From Pirellulales bacterium (GTDB taxonomy: Bacteria; Planctomycetota; Planctomycetia; Pirellulales; DATAWG01): a stretch of DNA of 48,504 bases. The position numbers and the translations under genes are program-made. The notes under the pieces were generated by a model, which worked only from the letters and a program-made list of their open reading frames with translations, was not told where the DNA came from and made no database searches. The DNA lies in contig DATAWG010000095.1 of the NCBI GenBank assembly GCA_036267355.1, positions 1 to 48,504 on the forward strand, read 5' to 3'. Below, piece after piece: positions 17,901 to 26,173 of this stretch; position 1 is the stretch's first letter, and each line of letters begins with the position of its first letter.

Positions 17901-20900
17901 TCCGCCGGCGATAACCGAACCGGTGGCGGCCGAGGTGACCAGGATTCCGCCGCTGTCGGCAACGTCGTTGGCGCCACTCAAGGTAAGCGTGGAATTTGGA
18001 TTGGTGCTGAACGTCAGCACTCCGGATTCGATCGCAGCGGTCGCCGAATAACTGGCCGTGATATTCGTTTGACTCGCCGTGTTGCCGGCGAAGGAATTCG
18101 TATTGGAATAACTTGCGAGCGCGAGCGGAGCGATCGAGCCGGCGCTCACGGTGGCCCAGGTGCTGCCGCTATTGGCCGTGGCATAGGCCGTGCCGCTGGA
18201 ATCGACCAAGACACCCGCGGCGCCGGCAACGGCGGATGACGTCAACGCGCCGCCGTCCGGCAAACTGAAGTCGACCGTTGCCCCTGGGTTGCGGGTTAGT
18301 GAGCTGAGCGACAATTTGTTGGTCAGCACAATTCCGGCGGAAATGGCCGAGGCGCCGCTGTTGAAGGTGGTTCCATTGAACGACTCCGCCGATGCGATGG
18401 GGAGCGTGAATTGCAAAGTGCCGCCGCCGAATTCCAGGGATGGCGAACCACTGGTTACGCCTGAACTGCCGACGCTCAGAATTCCGCCGTTGACGGATAC
18501 GGTTCCGGCAAATGTGTTCGATGCGGAGAGGGCGAGCGTTCCGGAATCGATCTTGGTAAGGCTGCCCGTGCCGCTCACGACGCCGGCGACGCTCAGGGTG
18601 TTGCCGCTGGTGACATCGAAAAGTCCGCCGCTGTTGCCCAGGACAATTGCCCGATTGTTGGTGCCGGCGGCGCCGTTATACAAGCCGAACGTGGCCGTGG
18701 CCTTGAGCGTTCCGCCGTTGAAATCGATTGCCGAGCCATTGCCGACGGCGCCGAGATTCGCATCGCTGCTGATGCTGACGACGCCATTCAGATAATTAGC
18801 GCCGGTGTAAATGTTCGCTGCCGCGAGGGTTGTTATACCGGGTCCGGAGATCGTCAGCGTCGTGGCGGCCGTGTCGTCGGTAATGCCCGAAGCGACCGTG
18901 AGCGATCCGTAGTCGATCAACACGATTTGGTTGGCAGTGCCGGAATGGAATGTTCCGCCGGCGATCGTGGTGTCGAGAGCGGCGGCCGTGACGAGAATCG
19001 CGCCGGAGTTAACCAAATCGTCGCTGCCGGTCAGGGTCAGGGTGGTATTTCGGTTGGTGGTAAAGCCGATCACGCCGGTCTCCACTGCGCTCGTGGCGGT
19101 GTAGCTCGTGGTGATGCTGGTGGATGCATTGGTTGCGCCGCTGAACGCGTTCGAGTTTGAATAGGTCGCCGCGGCGATCGCTCCGCTAACGACGGTGGCA
19201 AAAGCGCTGCCGCCATTCACGGTCGCATAAGCAACGTCGCTGCTGCCGTAAACCAGAATCCCATTGCCGCCGCTGGTGGTGGTCATTGCCGAGGTACTAG
19301 TCTGGATGCTGTTGCTCGAAGGGAGCGTGAAATCGATGGTTGCTCCCGCGTTGCGAGCGATAGTGCCGAGAACGAGGTTTGCTCCCAAGGCGCCGCTCGC
19401 CGAAATGGTCGAAGCGCCGGCGTTGAGCGTGGTGGCGGAGAACGTTTCGAGGGTGCCCGCGCGGCCGTCGGCGAGTTGCAGCGTGCCGCCGCCGAAAACG
19501 AGCGCGGCGCCGCTGCTATCCGTGCTGCCGGCAGCGGTCAGGCTCAATGATCCGGCGTTGACGGTAGTCGCTCCGCTGTAGGTATTTGCGTTGGAGAGAG
19601 TGAGAGTGCCGGAGCCGATTTTTGTCAGTCCGCCGCCGCCGCTAACGACGCCGGCAAACGCGGACGGACTTGTGTTGTCGGCGCCGACGGTCAGGGTTGC
19701 GGTGCCGAGCGACACGCTTCCTCCCGAACCGGCAAGCGAGCCGACCTGCGTGGCGAGACTGGAAAGACTCAACGTGCCACCGGAGTTGACTGTCAGGGCC
19801 GAATTGACACCGAGCGATCCGCTGATGCCTGCCACGGTAGTGACGCCGACGATCACGGCGCCGCTGTTGATCGCCGTCGGGCCGGTGTAGGTGTTCGCGG
19901 TGGAAAGCGTCAACGTATCCGCGCCGTTCATGGTCACACCGCCCGAGCCCGAGAATATGCCGCCCAGCGTTGTGCCACCGGATCCCGTGTCGGAGATGGT
20001 GAGAAGATTTCCGTCATTCGTCACGGTTCCGCTGATGGTCAATAGCTTGCTTCCGGCGTTGTTCCACGATTGAGCGGCTCCAAGGATGATCGGGGCGCTG
20101 ATCGTGTTTGCTCCCGCGGAAGACGATTCAGTGATGCCGGAGCCGGCGGCGTTGCCGTTACTGCTGCCGGCCATGATGGTGATCGAATTGGAATTGGATT
20201 CGCCCGTCGTTGGCCCGATGGAAACTACGCCTGAGTTGGTGAAGTTCAAACTATTGATCGTGAAGCTTTGCCCGAGCGTTTGGATTAGATTGCCGGCCCC
20301 CGTGGCGCTTTCGAACACGTTCGTGGTGCTGATGGGAAGGCCAGTCGTGCTTCCGCCGCTTGCCGCCAGCCAATTGGTGATGCCGGCGGGAGTTGAATTC
20401 CAAACCGACACGCTGCCATGGCCGCCGATCCAATATGCGTTGGCGGCGGCCCCTTTGGCAGTGCTGAGCATCACCGACGTGGCGGAACTGGTGAGATAAG
20501 CGACATAGCCGGCAGGAGCCGAATAACTTCCGAGCGTGATCGCAGTGGGCACGCTGCTCGATGCGTAGGAAAGAAGAGTGTACGGCCCGCCGAGCGTGGC
20601 GCCGCCGAGGGGGGAGAGGTTGATCACCGCGCCGGCGGCGTTCATGGACAGTTGTCCATTGGTGGTTATCGCGTCGGCCGCGCTCGCGCTGTAATTGAAA
20701 TTCAATACTGCTGCGCCCGATGTGCTACCGCCGAGCGTGAGATTTGTTGTCGCGTTTGTGTCGATCGCCAGGGTGCTTGGGTTGCTCTCGGAAGTGCTGA
20801 AGCCGAGCGTGCCGATACCGCTTGTGCCGCCGACGGTGACGCCGCCCGCGCCGCCTGCGCCGATGGTGTGGTTGCCGTCGACGAGCAGCGTGCCGCTATT

Positions 20901-21629
20901 AGCGCCGCTGCCGACGGCGACCGCCGTGTTGCCAAGCGACCCGCCGGCGAGGGCCAGTGTTCCGCCGGATATCGTGGTCGCGCCGGTGTAGTTGTTCGCT
21001 GCGGAGAGCGTGAGCACGCCGCTACTTAGCGTCAAACCGCCCGAGCCTGTAATTGCGCCGCCGATTGTCGTGCCGCCGCCTCCGGTGCCGGCGACCGTCA
21101 ATACATTTCCAGCAGTTGCGATCGGACTATTGACGGTCAGCAGATTGCCGCTGTTGTTGGCCCACGACTGGCTTGCGGCGAGGGAAATGCCGAGCGAATT
21201 GGCAAACGTTTCCGCGCCACCGCCCGCAGCCACCGTAATGCCGCCGGAGCCGATTGCCAGCGTCTGGCTGCCGGCGCCGACGAAATTGAAAGCGCCGGGA
21301 TCATTGTTGAAGCTGATTCCGGAGACGGCGACATTCGTTGTAAGCGAAACTGCGTAGGAACCACCGCTGCTGCCGGAACTGTAGCCGAAGGCGGCCGAGT
21401 CGCCGTTGGTCCAGGTGGAATCGCCGGACCCGGTATACCAGAAGGAATCAATTGAATCCCAATTTGCCGATCCGTCGATCTGCTGGCCGGTGGGATCCCA
21501 GAGGAGCGTTTGGCCGCGGGCAGTGCCGGTTGAGACAAAAAATAGAGCCGCGACCAACAACATTCCGCAAAGGTAACTGCGGATATTTGTCGGCAGTATC
21601 ACCCACCGGCCGCTGACCGTCTGCCCCAT
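11919..21629 (-). CDS. Giant PEP-CTERM protein with autotransporter-type beta-strand repeats
   Basis: This protein has 3236 residues. The start is an ATG at 21629 with GGGAG at 6-nt spacing. The hydrophobic segment at about residues 20-35 followed by STGTARGQ is a signal peptide, after which LLWDPTGQQIDGSANW begins the repeats. Most of the protein is made of PATR/TIGR02601-like units of the form NTYSGGTTINSGxLxVG and GSGGLTKIGSGTLTLS. These give a long right-handed beta-helix in families where they are studied. At about residues 2085-2300 the repeats give way to a different beta-rich segment (VTVSVSNTAPSNSFALAFTA; NVYDHATTSGFSGGTLNLGD). A second WxxGG/NWxxN-type repeat block follows. Near the C-terminus is a helical stretch (about 3090-3170). 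Residues 3208-3236 are a canonical PEP-CTERM tail: VPEPSTILL, a hydrophobic segment and RRRRDRRE. PEP-CTERM tails are processed by exosortase, which is not in this window. No outer-membrane autotransporter barrel is present. A surface or matrix structural role is inferred. Confidence 0.93.
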   Translation of the reverse strand: MGQTVSGRWVILPTNIRSYLCGMLLVAALFFVSTGTARGQTLLWDPTGQQIDGSANWDSIDSFWYTGSGDSTWTNGDSAAFGYSSGSSGGSYAVSLTTNVAVSGISFNNDPGAFNFVGAGSQTLAIGSGGITVAAGGGAETFANSLGISLAASQSWANNSGNLLTVNSPIATAGNVLTVAGTGGGGTTIGGAITGSGGLTLSSGVLTLSAANNYTGATTISGGTLALAGGSLGNTAVAVGSGANSGTLLVDGNHTIGAGGAGGVTVGGTSGIGTLGFSTSESNPSTLAIDTNATTNLTLGGSTSGAAVLNFNYSASAADAITTNGQLSMNAAGAVINLSPLGGATLGGPYTLLSYASSSVPTAITLGSYSAPAGYVAYLTSSATSVMLSTAKGAAANAYWIGGHGSVSVWNSTPAGITNWLAASGGSTTGLPISTTNVFESATGAGNLIQTLGQSFTINSLNFTNSGVVSIGPTTGESNSNSITIMAGSSNGNAAGSGITESSSAGANTISAPIILGAAQSWNNAGSKLLTISGTVTNDGNLLTISDTGSGGTTLGGIFSGSGGVTMNGADTLTLSTANTYTGPTAINSGAVIVGVTTVAGISGSLGVNSALTVNSGGTLSLSSLATQVGSLAGSGGSVSLGTATLTVGADNTSPSAFAGVVSGGGGLTKIGSGTLTLSNANTYSGATTVNAGSLSLTAAGSTDSSGAALVFGGGTLQLADGRAGTLETFSATTLNAGASTISASGALGANLVLGTIARNAGATIDFTLPSSNSIQTSTSAMTTTSGGNGILVYGSSDVAYATVNGGSAFATVVSGAIAAATYSNSNAFSGATNASTSITTSYTATSAVETGVIGFTTNRNTTLTLTGSDDLVNSGAILVTAAALDTTIAGGTFHSGTANQIVLIDYGSLTVASGITDDTAATTLTISGPGITTLAAANIYTGANYLNGVVSISSDANLGAVGNGSAIDFNGGTLKATATFGLYNGAAGTNNRAIVLGNSGGLFDVTSGNTLSVAGVVSGTGSLTKIDSGTLALSASNTFAGTVSVNGGILSVGSSGVTSGSPSLEFGGGTLQFTLPIASAESFNGTTFNSGASAISAGIVLTNKLSLSSLTRNPGATVDFSLPDGGALTSSAVAGAAGVLVDSSGTAYATANSGSTWATVSAGSIAPLALASYSNTNSFAGNTASQTNITASYSATAAIESGVLTFSTNPNSTLTLSGANDVADSGGILVTSAATGSVIAGGSLHAGAAGALVLIDYGSLSVNSNIVNGSSATSLTISAPGVTSLAGTNTYSGTTYLNGIASIAGNANIGASAINFNGGTLQATGSFTLTNSGGIVLGSNGGTIDVTNGNTLTIGGSISGSGSLTLTAAGALSLGTLNTYTGGTTIASGMLLIGIGNSGTTSGALGPSSAAVMLGTSSGSNSASLLTSAAATFANPVTVAAGSSGTLRLGGNSASASTFSGLLTLDNSLQISQVAGGSLAITGPIGAGISGGQTLTFGGAGPIAVSGVISNSTGGATGTIAVVESGSGAATTLSGANTYSGGTTINSGALVVGASNSGTTNGALGPAAAGVVLGAPTGSNAASLLTGGAYTVSNPITFAAGSTGTLTLGGNTTSSSTFSGTMTLDNNATISQITGGTVAFNGPSITAGASTPVTLTFNNAGSVTTNDVIGGGAGMISVAQSGGGTTTLSGANTYTGATTVSNGTLQADIASVAGVNGAFGYNSAVTVNGGTLSLGSSTQYNTQIGSLAGSGGTVSLGSATLTLGGDNTNPAAFAGKITGSGGITKIGAGALSLAGDNTYSGGTTIAAGTLSIDVSNSGSTSGALGPSAAAVTLGPTAGAAAANLFIGGGFTLANSMTVAAGGTGLATLGGNSANAATFSGGTVTLDNSLAIQQTNSGGSLTIADPIVSGTAGSQTITFGGSGPITVSSAIGSGPGAIAVVQAGPNTLTLAAANTYSGGTTITSGTFVAGSAGALPNTTAVSISASGTLDVHQYANSIASLTMCGGALNLGLSNDAPALLTVNGSATLNGAISVAASGIQTQSVYQLATYTSESGAFTQGTVPTNYALVANANGTELDLQHLATIGTVLAAPASASIVTGGSTPVTVSVSNTAPSNSFALAFTATAGTSMIGSDTGTAPAGSSGSSTGSGLDFVGTTVGPGQTGNFTAIAANTTNSPQSGSVSVNVYDHATTSGFSGGTLNLGDVHFGYANPASSSNSLNVANGAASDYRVPLMATGGTSGNLTVSGFTGVGPGASGSISATLASGQAVGSLNTSVIEQFADNSSLSGASSNLGTATINVVGQVYSGQSTWTNARGGAWASDNNWADNNVTSVDAAPGLDPNLTTTDTATFGAGSIAGSVQVDLVNAAPSLNALSFAGNGTYTIVSSGAGSIALAGSVPTITAIGTQTINATLTLAANTWITVTNPSDWLTIGGNIGETGGSQSLTLSGLGTLVLSGTNTYTGGTTVDRGTLRVSSPGSLASGATVSSGATLSGSGTINGSVTVASGGIVAPSGGGVANAPAGGATLTVGALSLAAGSQLNYQASGPGVLDSIVVTSTASPASVLTLPASGSAEFNFFQAGSATPYVFSGGVYSLMTFGSAANDPTPGNISALSLNPADLPSGDLATFSTTSTAAGGVLELTIVLSGPLYGSAGWASSISGVYDSASNWNPAKIPSAAGVIATFPAVAGATSPIDVTVGDSDVAGQLTFNSSSTSYLLKCGTLTLDNNGGSNGIGGSGAIVNVSGGAAPKIDSTLSLADSSQTTTFNIDGTTNSALTIFGSINDSSGTPGQSIVLTGGGMLYLEGANGYSGGTTVNSGTLYAGDQSPLATLGGGSAPLAINGSLSIVNLSNTRFSIGNLCGSGAGQLNMNSATLTVSQSSSTTFAGTLSLAGASSNLTVIGNGNTLTLSGPVSIGSGSALTVNSGTLQIGGMLNWGGANAVAVNGGTLALNPSSPATVSGAVSVTVAAGATLRLAGAEALSQGSTAANITTAGLGNSGDAALSVVGATSQTVGVISSTPLTTSPTTYAGNTMVGDGMNAASLSAAQILQNTLAINAGSTVTILPYAGDQEGGQNSSIAATSATPAVASTSTEPFDTSDPFSAIQAAIASGAITSATGQSLENRITAIAQLSAADPGLDASQLESRVLAILPSNTAADALALETVSGLLASDTGPLGSSPASKIGSESAAFAPTATSAVNSAAVNPAAVPEPSTILLAAFGSVGLIFALRRRRDRRE

Positions 21630-21889
21630 GGCGCACTCCCTGACCTAAAACAAACTGTCAGAAAAAGAGAAGCACGTCCACATTACGTCCGATCGAGCGG
21701 CGCAGCAGCTAACCGTCTCGCTCGGTAACCGTATGGACCTGACAATTTAATCGTCGGTCGGAAGCGATACAACTATTGCCCCGCGAAATGTCGACAAAAT
21801 TTTTATGTGACGATCGGGCCAATCCGGAACGTAACCGGTCGCGGCCGTGCGGCATTGGTTGCAGAAAAGCCGTTCTATGCGGCGCCGTC
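21630..21889. other. Intergenic region upstream of the PEP-CTERM gene
   Basis: No gene is seen. On the minus strand TTGTAT, 16 nt, TTAAAT (within about 21745-21775) is a weak promoter-like pair for the giant gene. The upstream SNF2 gene ends at 21890 on the same strand without an obvious terminator. Confidence 0.3.
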
Positions 21890-24800
21890 TCAGCCCAGCA
21901 GCAATTGCAAATCCTCGGCGGTGAGGTTGCGGAGCGGGCTGTTGTCGGCCGAGATGATGGCGTCCGCCAGATCGCGTTTCTTGTTCTGCAATTGCACGAT
22001 CTTTTCTTCGACCGTGTCGCGGGCGATCAGGCGATAGGCGAACACATTCCGCTCTTGGCCGATGCGGTGCGCCCGATCGACTGCCTGCGCTTCGACGGCG
22101 GGATTCCACCAGGGATCGAGAATGAACACGTAGTCGGCAGCCGTCAGGTTCAGGCCTTGTCCGCCGGCCTTGAGGCTGATCAGAAACAACGGGCAATCGG
22201 GATCGGTTTGAAAACGTTCGACCCGTTCTTGCCGCTTGGCGGTTTTGCCGTCGAGATATTCATAGACGATCTTGCGGGCGTCCAGTTGCCGGCGGACGAT
22301 TGCCAACAGGCTCGTGAACTGCGAAAAGACGAGCGCTTTGTGCCCCTCGGCAATCACTTCCGAGAGGCGCTCGAGCAGCGTGTCGAGCTTCGAGCTTCCG
22401 GCGGTCGCCAGTTTCTTATCGAGCAATCCCGGATGACAGGCCGCCTGGCGCAGGCGCAGTAGCGCTTCGAGCACGTGGATCTTCGACTTGTTGACGCCGA
22501 CTTGCTTGACGCGTTCGAGCAGCGATTGGCGGTAATGGTCGCGGAGCTCGTCGTACATTTTGCGCTCGGGGCCGTCTAGCTCGCAGAGTAGGGTCTGTTC
22601 GGTTTTCGCGGGCAATTCGCTGAGAACTTGCTGCTTGGTGCGGCGCAGCATGAATGGGCGCAGGGCTTTCGACAGCAGCGCCAGATCGGCGGCGGGTTCG
22701 TGAGCATCTTCCGGCGTGCCGTTGGCGCGGCGACCGCGGCGGCTGGAGGAGAAGCTTTCATGCAGCTTCTGATTTTGGCCGAGCATTCCCGGGTTGAGAA
22801 ATTCGAATAGCGACCACAGTTCGCCCAAATGGTTTTCGACGGGAGTGCCGGTCATGGCCAGCCGCCGCCGCGATTGCAGGAGCCGGCAGGCCTTGGCCGA
22901 TTGCGACGAAGCGTTCTTGATCGCCTGGGCCTCGTCGAGAATCGCGTAGTCGAAGTGCAGGTCGCTGAATTTAGCGATGTCGCGCCGCAAGGTGCCGTAG
23001 GTGGTGACAACGAGATCGTGCTCGTGCAATCGATCGAGATTGGAATGCCGCTCCGTGCCGATGTATCGGAGCACGCGCAAACCGGGGACGAATCGCTTGG
23101 CCTCTTCGATCCAATTGAAGATGAGACTCCGCGGGACGACCGCCAGCGACGGAGCGGTCGCGGCCTCCGCGGCGCTTGGGGTGCCGGCTGCGCTCGTCGA
23201 CCCGGCCGCGCTCGTCGACCCGGCCGCGCCGTGGGCTGCTGCGTCGCCGTGTGCCGAGCGCTGTTGGCGGCGTTCTTCGAGCAGTGCCAAAACCTGGATC
23301 GTTTTGCCCAAGCCCATGTCGTCGGCGAGACAGCCTCCGAATGCGAAATCGTCGAGAAAATGTAGCCAGCCGAGCCCCTCGCGCTGATAGGGCCGCAGCT
23401 CGCCGGTGAACGACGGCGGCTCGACACGCGGCGTGATGCCCTCGAAGGAATGCAATCGCTCGCGAAGTTGGCCGAATTTCTCATCGACGGAAATCCGTTG
23501 CGACTGCTGCGCCGCGAGCAGGGCGTCGATCAGCGCGGCCTGCGAGGGCAAAAACCGAACCCGGTCTCCCTCGCTATGGCCGAGCTCGACCAGATTTCCG
23601 AACTTCGCCAGCCATTCGGCGGGAAGCATGCCTTGCGAGCCGTCGTCGAGCTGGACGAACTGCTCCCCCCGGCGCAAGGCGGCAAGCAGCTTTGGCAGGC
23701 TCGCGCTGACGCCGCCGAAATCGCACGAGCCCCGCAGGTCGAACCAGTCGACCTGGCTCTCGACGTGCAGCGAGAGTTGGCCGGGCTGCCGGAACACGCT
23801 GCCTTCCGCTTCGATCCTCCAGCCGGCCGCCACCAATTGCCGCACCAGCGCCGGCATTTTGGCCGGCTTCAACGAAAATTGCCCTTTCTCGTCTGGCGCG
23901 CGATATTTCTCGAGCGTCGCGCCGGCGGCCAAGAGTTGGTCCCGGGCTTGGCCTTCCGCGGCAAGATCGCGGCGAAGCGCCCGCCGCGCGCTCGGCTCGT
24001 ACCATGCCGCCGGTCCGGCGCCCCATGCCGCCGAGCGCTCGCCGTAGTCGAACTCGAGCAGGCAATTCAAATCGTTCTGCCAATTTCGCTTCGACTTCGC
24101 GATGGTCAACTGCGGACACGCGGTTGGGCTGACCTCTTCCCACTTCAATTCGCTCGGCCATTCGACTGCCGGCAAGCTCGGCAATTCGGCCATCGTCGTC
24201 ACGAACTCTTCCTGTTGCTTGAGGGGCACCAGCCAAGGCCCCGCCTCTTGCAGGGTTTGCATCCAATGAAATCCGCCGGCCGGATCGAACCGGGCCATGC
24301 GATCGGCGAACACGACAATGCCCGTGTTTAGCAACAGCAACGGGCGGCTCAGTTCTTCCACTTCCGCGCCGCGCACCAGCTTGCCCTCCAATTGCCATTG
24401 TTTTCCGTCGTCGGTCTTGGAGACGAGCAATCGGAACTGCCAAGCCGGTCCGTCGTCCCATGCCAATGTCCTGACGGCGTCGCTCTTCGGCCAGTCTTCC
24501 GGAGGCAACCAGCCGAATCGGCCCGACGCACACAATCGGGGCAAGACGATCTCGGCCATCGCCGGCGCGATGGCAAATTCGCCGTAGGTGGAATAATCCT
24601 CGTAGATGGAGAGCGAAATCGAGAACGAGTCGTGCTGGTTGCCCACCAACAATTCCAGCAGCGCGCGGTCTACCGGCGACTCGGCTCGAGCGATGTCGAG
24701 GCGATCGATCCGAGCTTCTTTGAGCTTTCCGGGTTGGCCGTTCTTTTTCATCGTGCGTGCCGCGAGAATTACGCAAGTCGAGCCGTTCGCGCGAGACGCG

Positions 24801-25447
24801 ACCAGATCGAGCAAATACCAGAATTGCCGCGGTTTGGCGGCGGAACGGCCTCGAACGGCATCTGGCGCGGCGGACGCTTGTTGACGGGCGTTCAACAGCG
24901 ACAGTTGTCTCTTCCAGGGGGGCGGCAGGGGCTGGTTTGCCTTGCTCGTCCGGTGGGCAGATCGAGCAACGACCGACGAACCGGGACTATTTCCGTCGTC
25001 CGCCGCATCGGGTCCTTCCCACACGACGCCGTCGAGCTCGTCTTCGACGAATTGGCCGTCGATCGAATCGTCCTGCTCGTCGAACCCGTCGGGTGATCGC
25101 AGACCGATATCCGCACCTTCCAGATCGAGTTGCTGGTCGCCCGGCACCAGCTCGCCGAAGCCGCGTGCGTCGGCTTCCATGATCGCGGCAACAAGGTGCT
25201 TGCAACTCCCCATTTCCTCGAACCGCGGGCAGGTGCATTCGGCTAGGATGTAGCCGTCAAGCGCTTCGGGCCAAGCGATCCGAACGCGATAGGGAGATTT
25301 GCGCGAGCCTTCCACCCTCGCTTCAAGAGCTTCGAGACCGGCCCCTACGATGTTGGCAAAGCCGTTGCGGAAGTATTCCGTTCCGCTCTTCCGATCATGG
25401 CTGTCGAACTCACCTATAAGACGGCTCCAAAGCGTCGGTCGTTGCAT
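21890..25447 (-). CDS. SNF2-family helicase with N-terminal SWIM zinc finger
   Basis: This 1185-residue protein is a superfamily 2 DNA-dependent ATPase of the Swi2/Snf2 (HepA/RapA-like) class. I chose the ATG at 25447 because AAGGA lies 7 nt upstream; an in-frame TTG eight codons earlier (25471) overlaps that site. The N-terminus has a SWIM finger, C71-x-C73-x8-C82-x-H84. A long middle region of unknown fold is typical of bacterial SWIM-SNF2 proteins. The helicase core has LRPYQREGLGWL, LADDMGLGKT (Lys715), LDEAQAIKN (DEAQ at 838-841), MTGTPVENHLGELWSLFEFL, ISLKAGGQGLNLTAADYV and DRAHRIGQ. A Ser/Thr/Gly/Ala-rich insert with two perfect 18-bp repeats lies just after the Walker A region (about residues 725-755). 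It is likely to remodel nucleoprotein or transcription complexes. It lies between the DinB-like gene and the PEP-CTERM gene. Confidence 0.95.
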   Translation of the reverse strand: MQRPTLWSRLIGEFDSHDRKSGTEYFRNGFANIVGAGLEALEARVEGSRKSPYRVRIAWPEALDGYILAECTCPRFEEMGSCKHLVAAIMEADARGFGELVPGDQQLDLEGADIGLRSPDGFDEQDDSIDGQFVEDELDGVVWEGPDAADDGNSPGSSVVARSAHRTSKANQPLPPPWKRQLSLLNARQQASAAPDAVRGRSAAKPRQFWYLLDLVASRANGSTCVILAARTMKKNGQPGKLKEARIDRLDIARAESPVDRALLELLVGNQHDSFSISLSIYEDYSTYGEFAIAPAMAEIVLPRLCASGRFGWLPPEDWPKSDAVRTLAWDDGPAWQFRLLVSKTDDGKQWQLEGKLVRGAEVEELSRPLLLLNTGIVVFADRMARFDPAGGFHWMQTLQEAGPWLVPLKQQEEFVTTMAELPSLPAVEWPSELKWEEVSPTACPQLTIAKSKRNWQNDLNCLLEFDYGERSAAWGAGPAAWYEPSARRALRRDLAAEGQARDQLLAAGATLEKYRAPDEKGQFSLKPAKMPALVRQLVAAGWRIEAEGSVFRQPGQLSLHVESQVDWFDLRGSCDFGGVSASLPKLLAALRRGEQFVQLDDGSQGMLPAEWLAKFGNLVELGHSEGDRVRFLPSQAALIDALLAAQQSQRISVDEKFGQLRERLHSFEGITPRVEPPSFTGELRPYQREGLGWLHFLDDFAFGGCLADDMGLGKTIQVLALLEERRQQRSAHGDAAAHGAAGSTSAAGSTSAAGTPSAAEAATAPSLAVVPRSLIFNWIEEAKRFVPGLRVLRYIGTERHSNLDRLHEHDLVVTTYGTLRRDIAKFSDLHFDYAILDEAQAIKNASSQSAKACRLLQSRRRLAMTGTPVENHLGELWSLFEFLNPGMLGQNQKLHESFSSSRRGRRANGTPEDAHEPAADLALLSKALRPFMLRRTKQQVLSELPAKTEQTLLCELDGPERKMYDELRDHYRQSLLERVKQVGVNKSKIHVLEALLRLRQAACHPGLLDKKLATAGSSKLDTLLERLSEVIAEGHKALVFSQFTSLLAIVRRQLDARKIVYEYLDGKTAKRQERVERFQTDPDCPLFLISLKAGGQGLNLTAADYVFILDPWWNPAVEAQAVDRAHRIGQERNVFAYRLIARDTVEEKIVQLQNKKRDLADAIISADNSPLRNLTAEDLQLLLG
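23191..23226. repeat. Tandem 18-bp repeat inside the SNF2 gene
   Basis: CGCTCGTCGACCCGGCCG occurs twice in perfect tandem (23191-23208 and 23209-23226). It encodes two AAGSTS-type hexapeptides in a low-complexity insert. The unit length keeps the reading frame, so copy-number changes would be tolerated. Confidence 0.85.
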
Positions 25448-25537
25448 GAAACGATCCTTGTCTGCTAGCAATGCTAAATGCGGCCGCGCTCGTTCGGGCC
25501 GATGGTGCCCTTTCCCGCAATTCTCAGAATTCTATCC

Positions 25538-26044
25538 TCAAAACACCGACGGAAAACCCATCGCTCGGCGCCACGCGGAGAGTTGGCCGAGATGGGTTGC
25601 AAAGTGCGAGGTCATCAGGCCCAGCACCATCGCGCCCACGGTGGGAAAGCGGTTGCGCATCGGCTCGGGCGTGGGTTGGGCCAACGCTTCCGCGGTGGCG
25701 TTCGCCGCCGCATCGCCGAGGCGGCCGTGGGCTTCTTCGAACGCCTTCAGCAATTCGGCCTTCGACGGATAACGGCTCCGATCCGTCGACGGCTTCGCAC
25801 CCATGCCGAACAGTTCCTTCCATTCCGCGCTTGCCGCCGGGCCAGGCGGTTGGCCCGAGAGCGCCGCAGCCCGGCTATCGTGCGCCCATGCCAGATGCCC
25901 AAGCAGAAACGCCGGATGGTTCATCACCTGCCCAGGCGCCGGCTCGGCACACAGCTTCTCATCCGGCACGTCGGCCACAAGCTTCTGTGCATAGCCGAGC
26001 ATCATGTTGTAGGTCGGGCGGGCAAGTTCGAAAACGTCGGGCAT
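25538..26044 (-). CDS. DinB-superfamily protein
   Basis: This is a 168-residue four-helix-bundle protein. The ATG at 26044 has a strong AAGGAG at 7-nt spacing. The metal-site pattern of the DinB/YfiT fold is visible: GHLAWAHD near the N-terminus (His50) and SHFATHLGQLSAWRR near the C-terminus (His147 and His151). Proteins of this fold bind a divalent metal and often act as thiol-dependent transferases; the substrate here cannot be read from the sequence. The gene is co-directional with SNF2 (90 nt downstream) and follows DUF2905 across a REP-like hairpin. It is not the DinB DNA polymerase IV despite the name. Confidence 0.85.
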   Translation of the reverse strand: MPDVFELARPTYNMMLGYAQKLVADVPDEKLCAEPAPGQVMNHPAFLLGHLAWAHDSRAAALSGQPPGPAASAEWKELFGMGAKPSTDRSRYPSKAELLKAFEEAHGRLGDAAANATAEALAQPTPEPMRNRFPTVGAMVLGLMTSHFATHLGQLSAWRRAMGFPSVF

Positions 26045-26092
26045 GGGACGGCTCCTTAGCGGCTAATGGGCGGACGACTGCGCGAATCCAAG

Positions 26093-26159
26093 GGGGTCGG
26101 GCACATTTTTCGGCTTTCCGGCCGATCGGCGTCGCAAGCCGAAAAATGAGCCAGACCCC
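26093..26159. repeat. REP-like inverted repeat (24-nt arms)
   Basis: Arms at 26093-26116 and 26136-26159 pair over 24 nt with only a few mismatches. The shared core is close to GGGGTCTGGCTCATTTTTC, and the two arms together make a long hairpin with a GC-rich loop. It sits between the DUF2905 stop and the DinB-like start. The G-rich foot and pyrimidine core resemble REP elements mobilised by Y1 transposases; no transposase is in the window. Confidence 0.75.
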
Positions 26160-26173
26160 GGCTCGCCGCTATT

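Noticed and set aside
12019-21357. Many plus-strand open frames opposite the giant PEP-CTERM gene
   Set aside because: They are Val/Ala/Pro-rich mirror images of Gly/Ser/Thr repeat codons, lack domains and are broken up, while the minus frame is open for 3236 codons with signal peptide and PEP-CTERM tail.
25448-25471. TTG start for the SNF2 protein
   Set aside because: The AAGGA ribosome-binding site lies downstream of this TTG and is correctly spaced for the ATG at 25447.
25538-26044. DNA polymerase IV from the name DinB
   Set aside because: The protein is a 168-residue four-helix bundle with the His metal site of the DinB/YfiT superfamily, not a polymerase.
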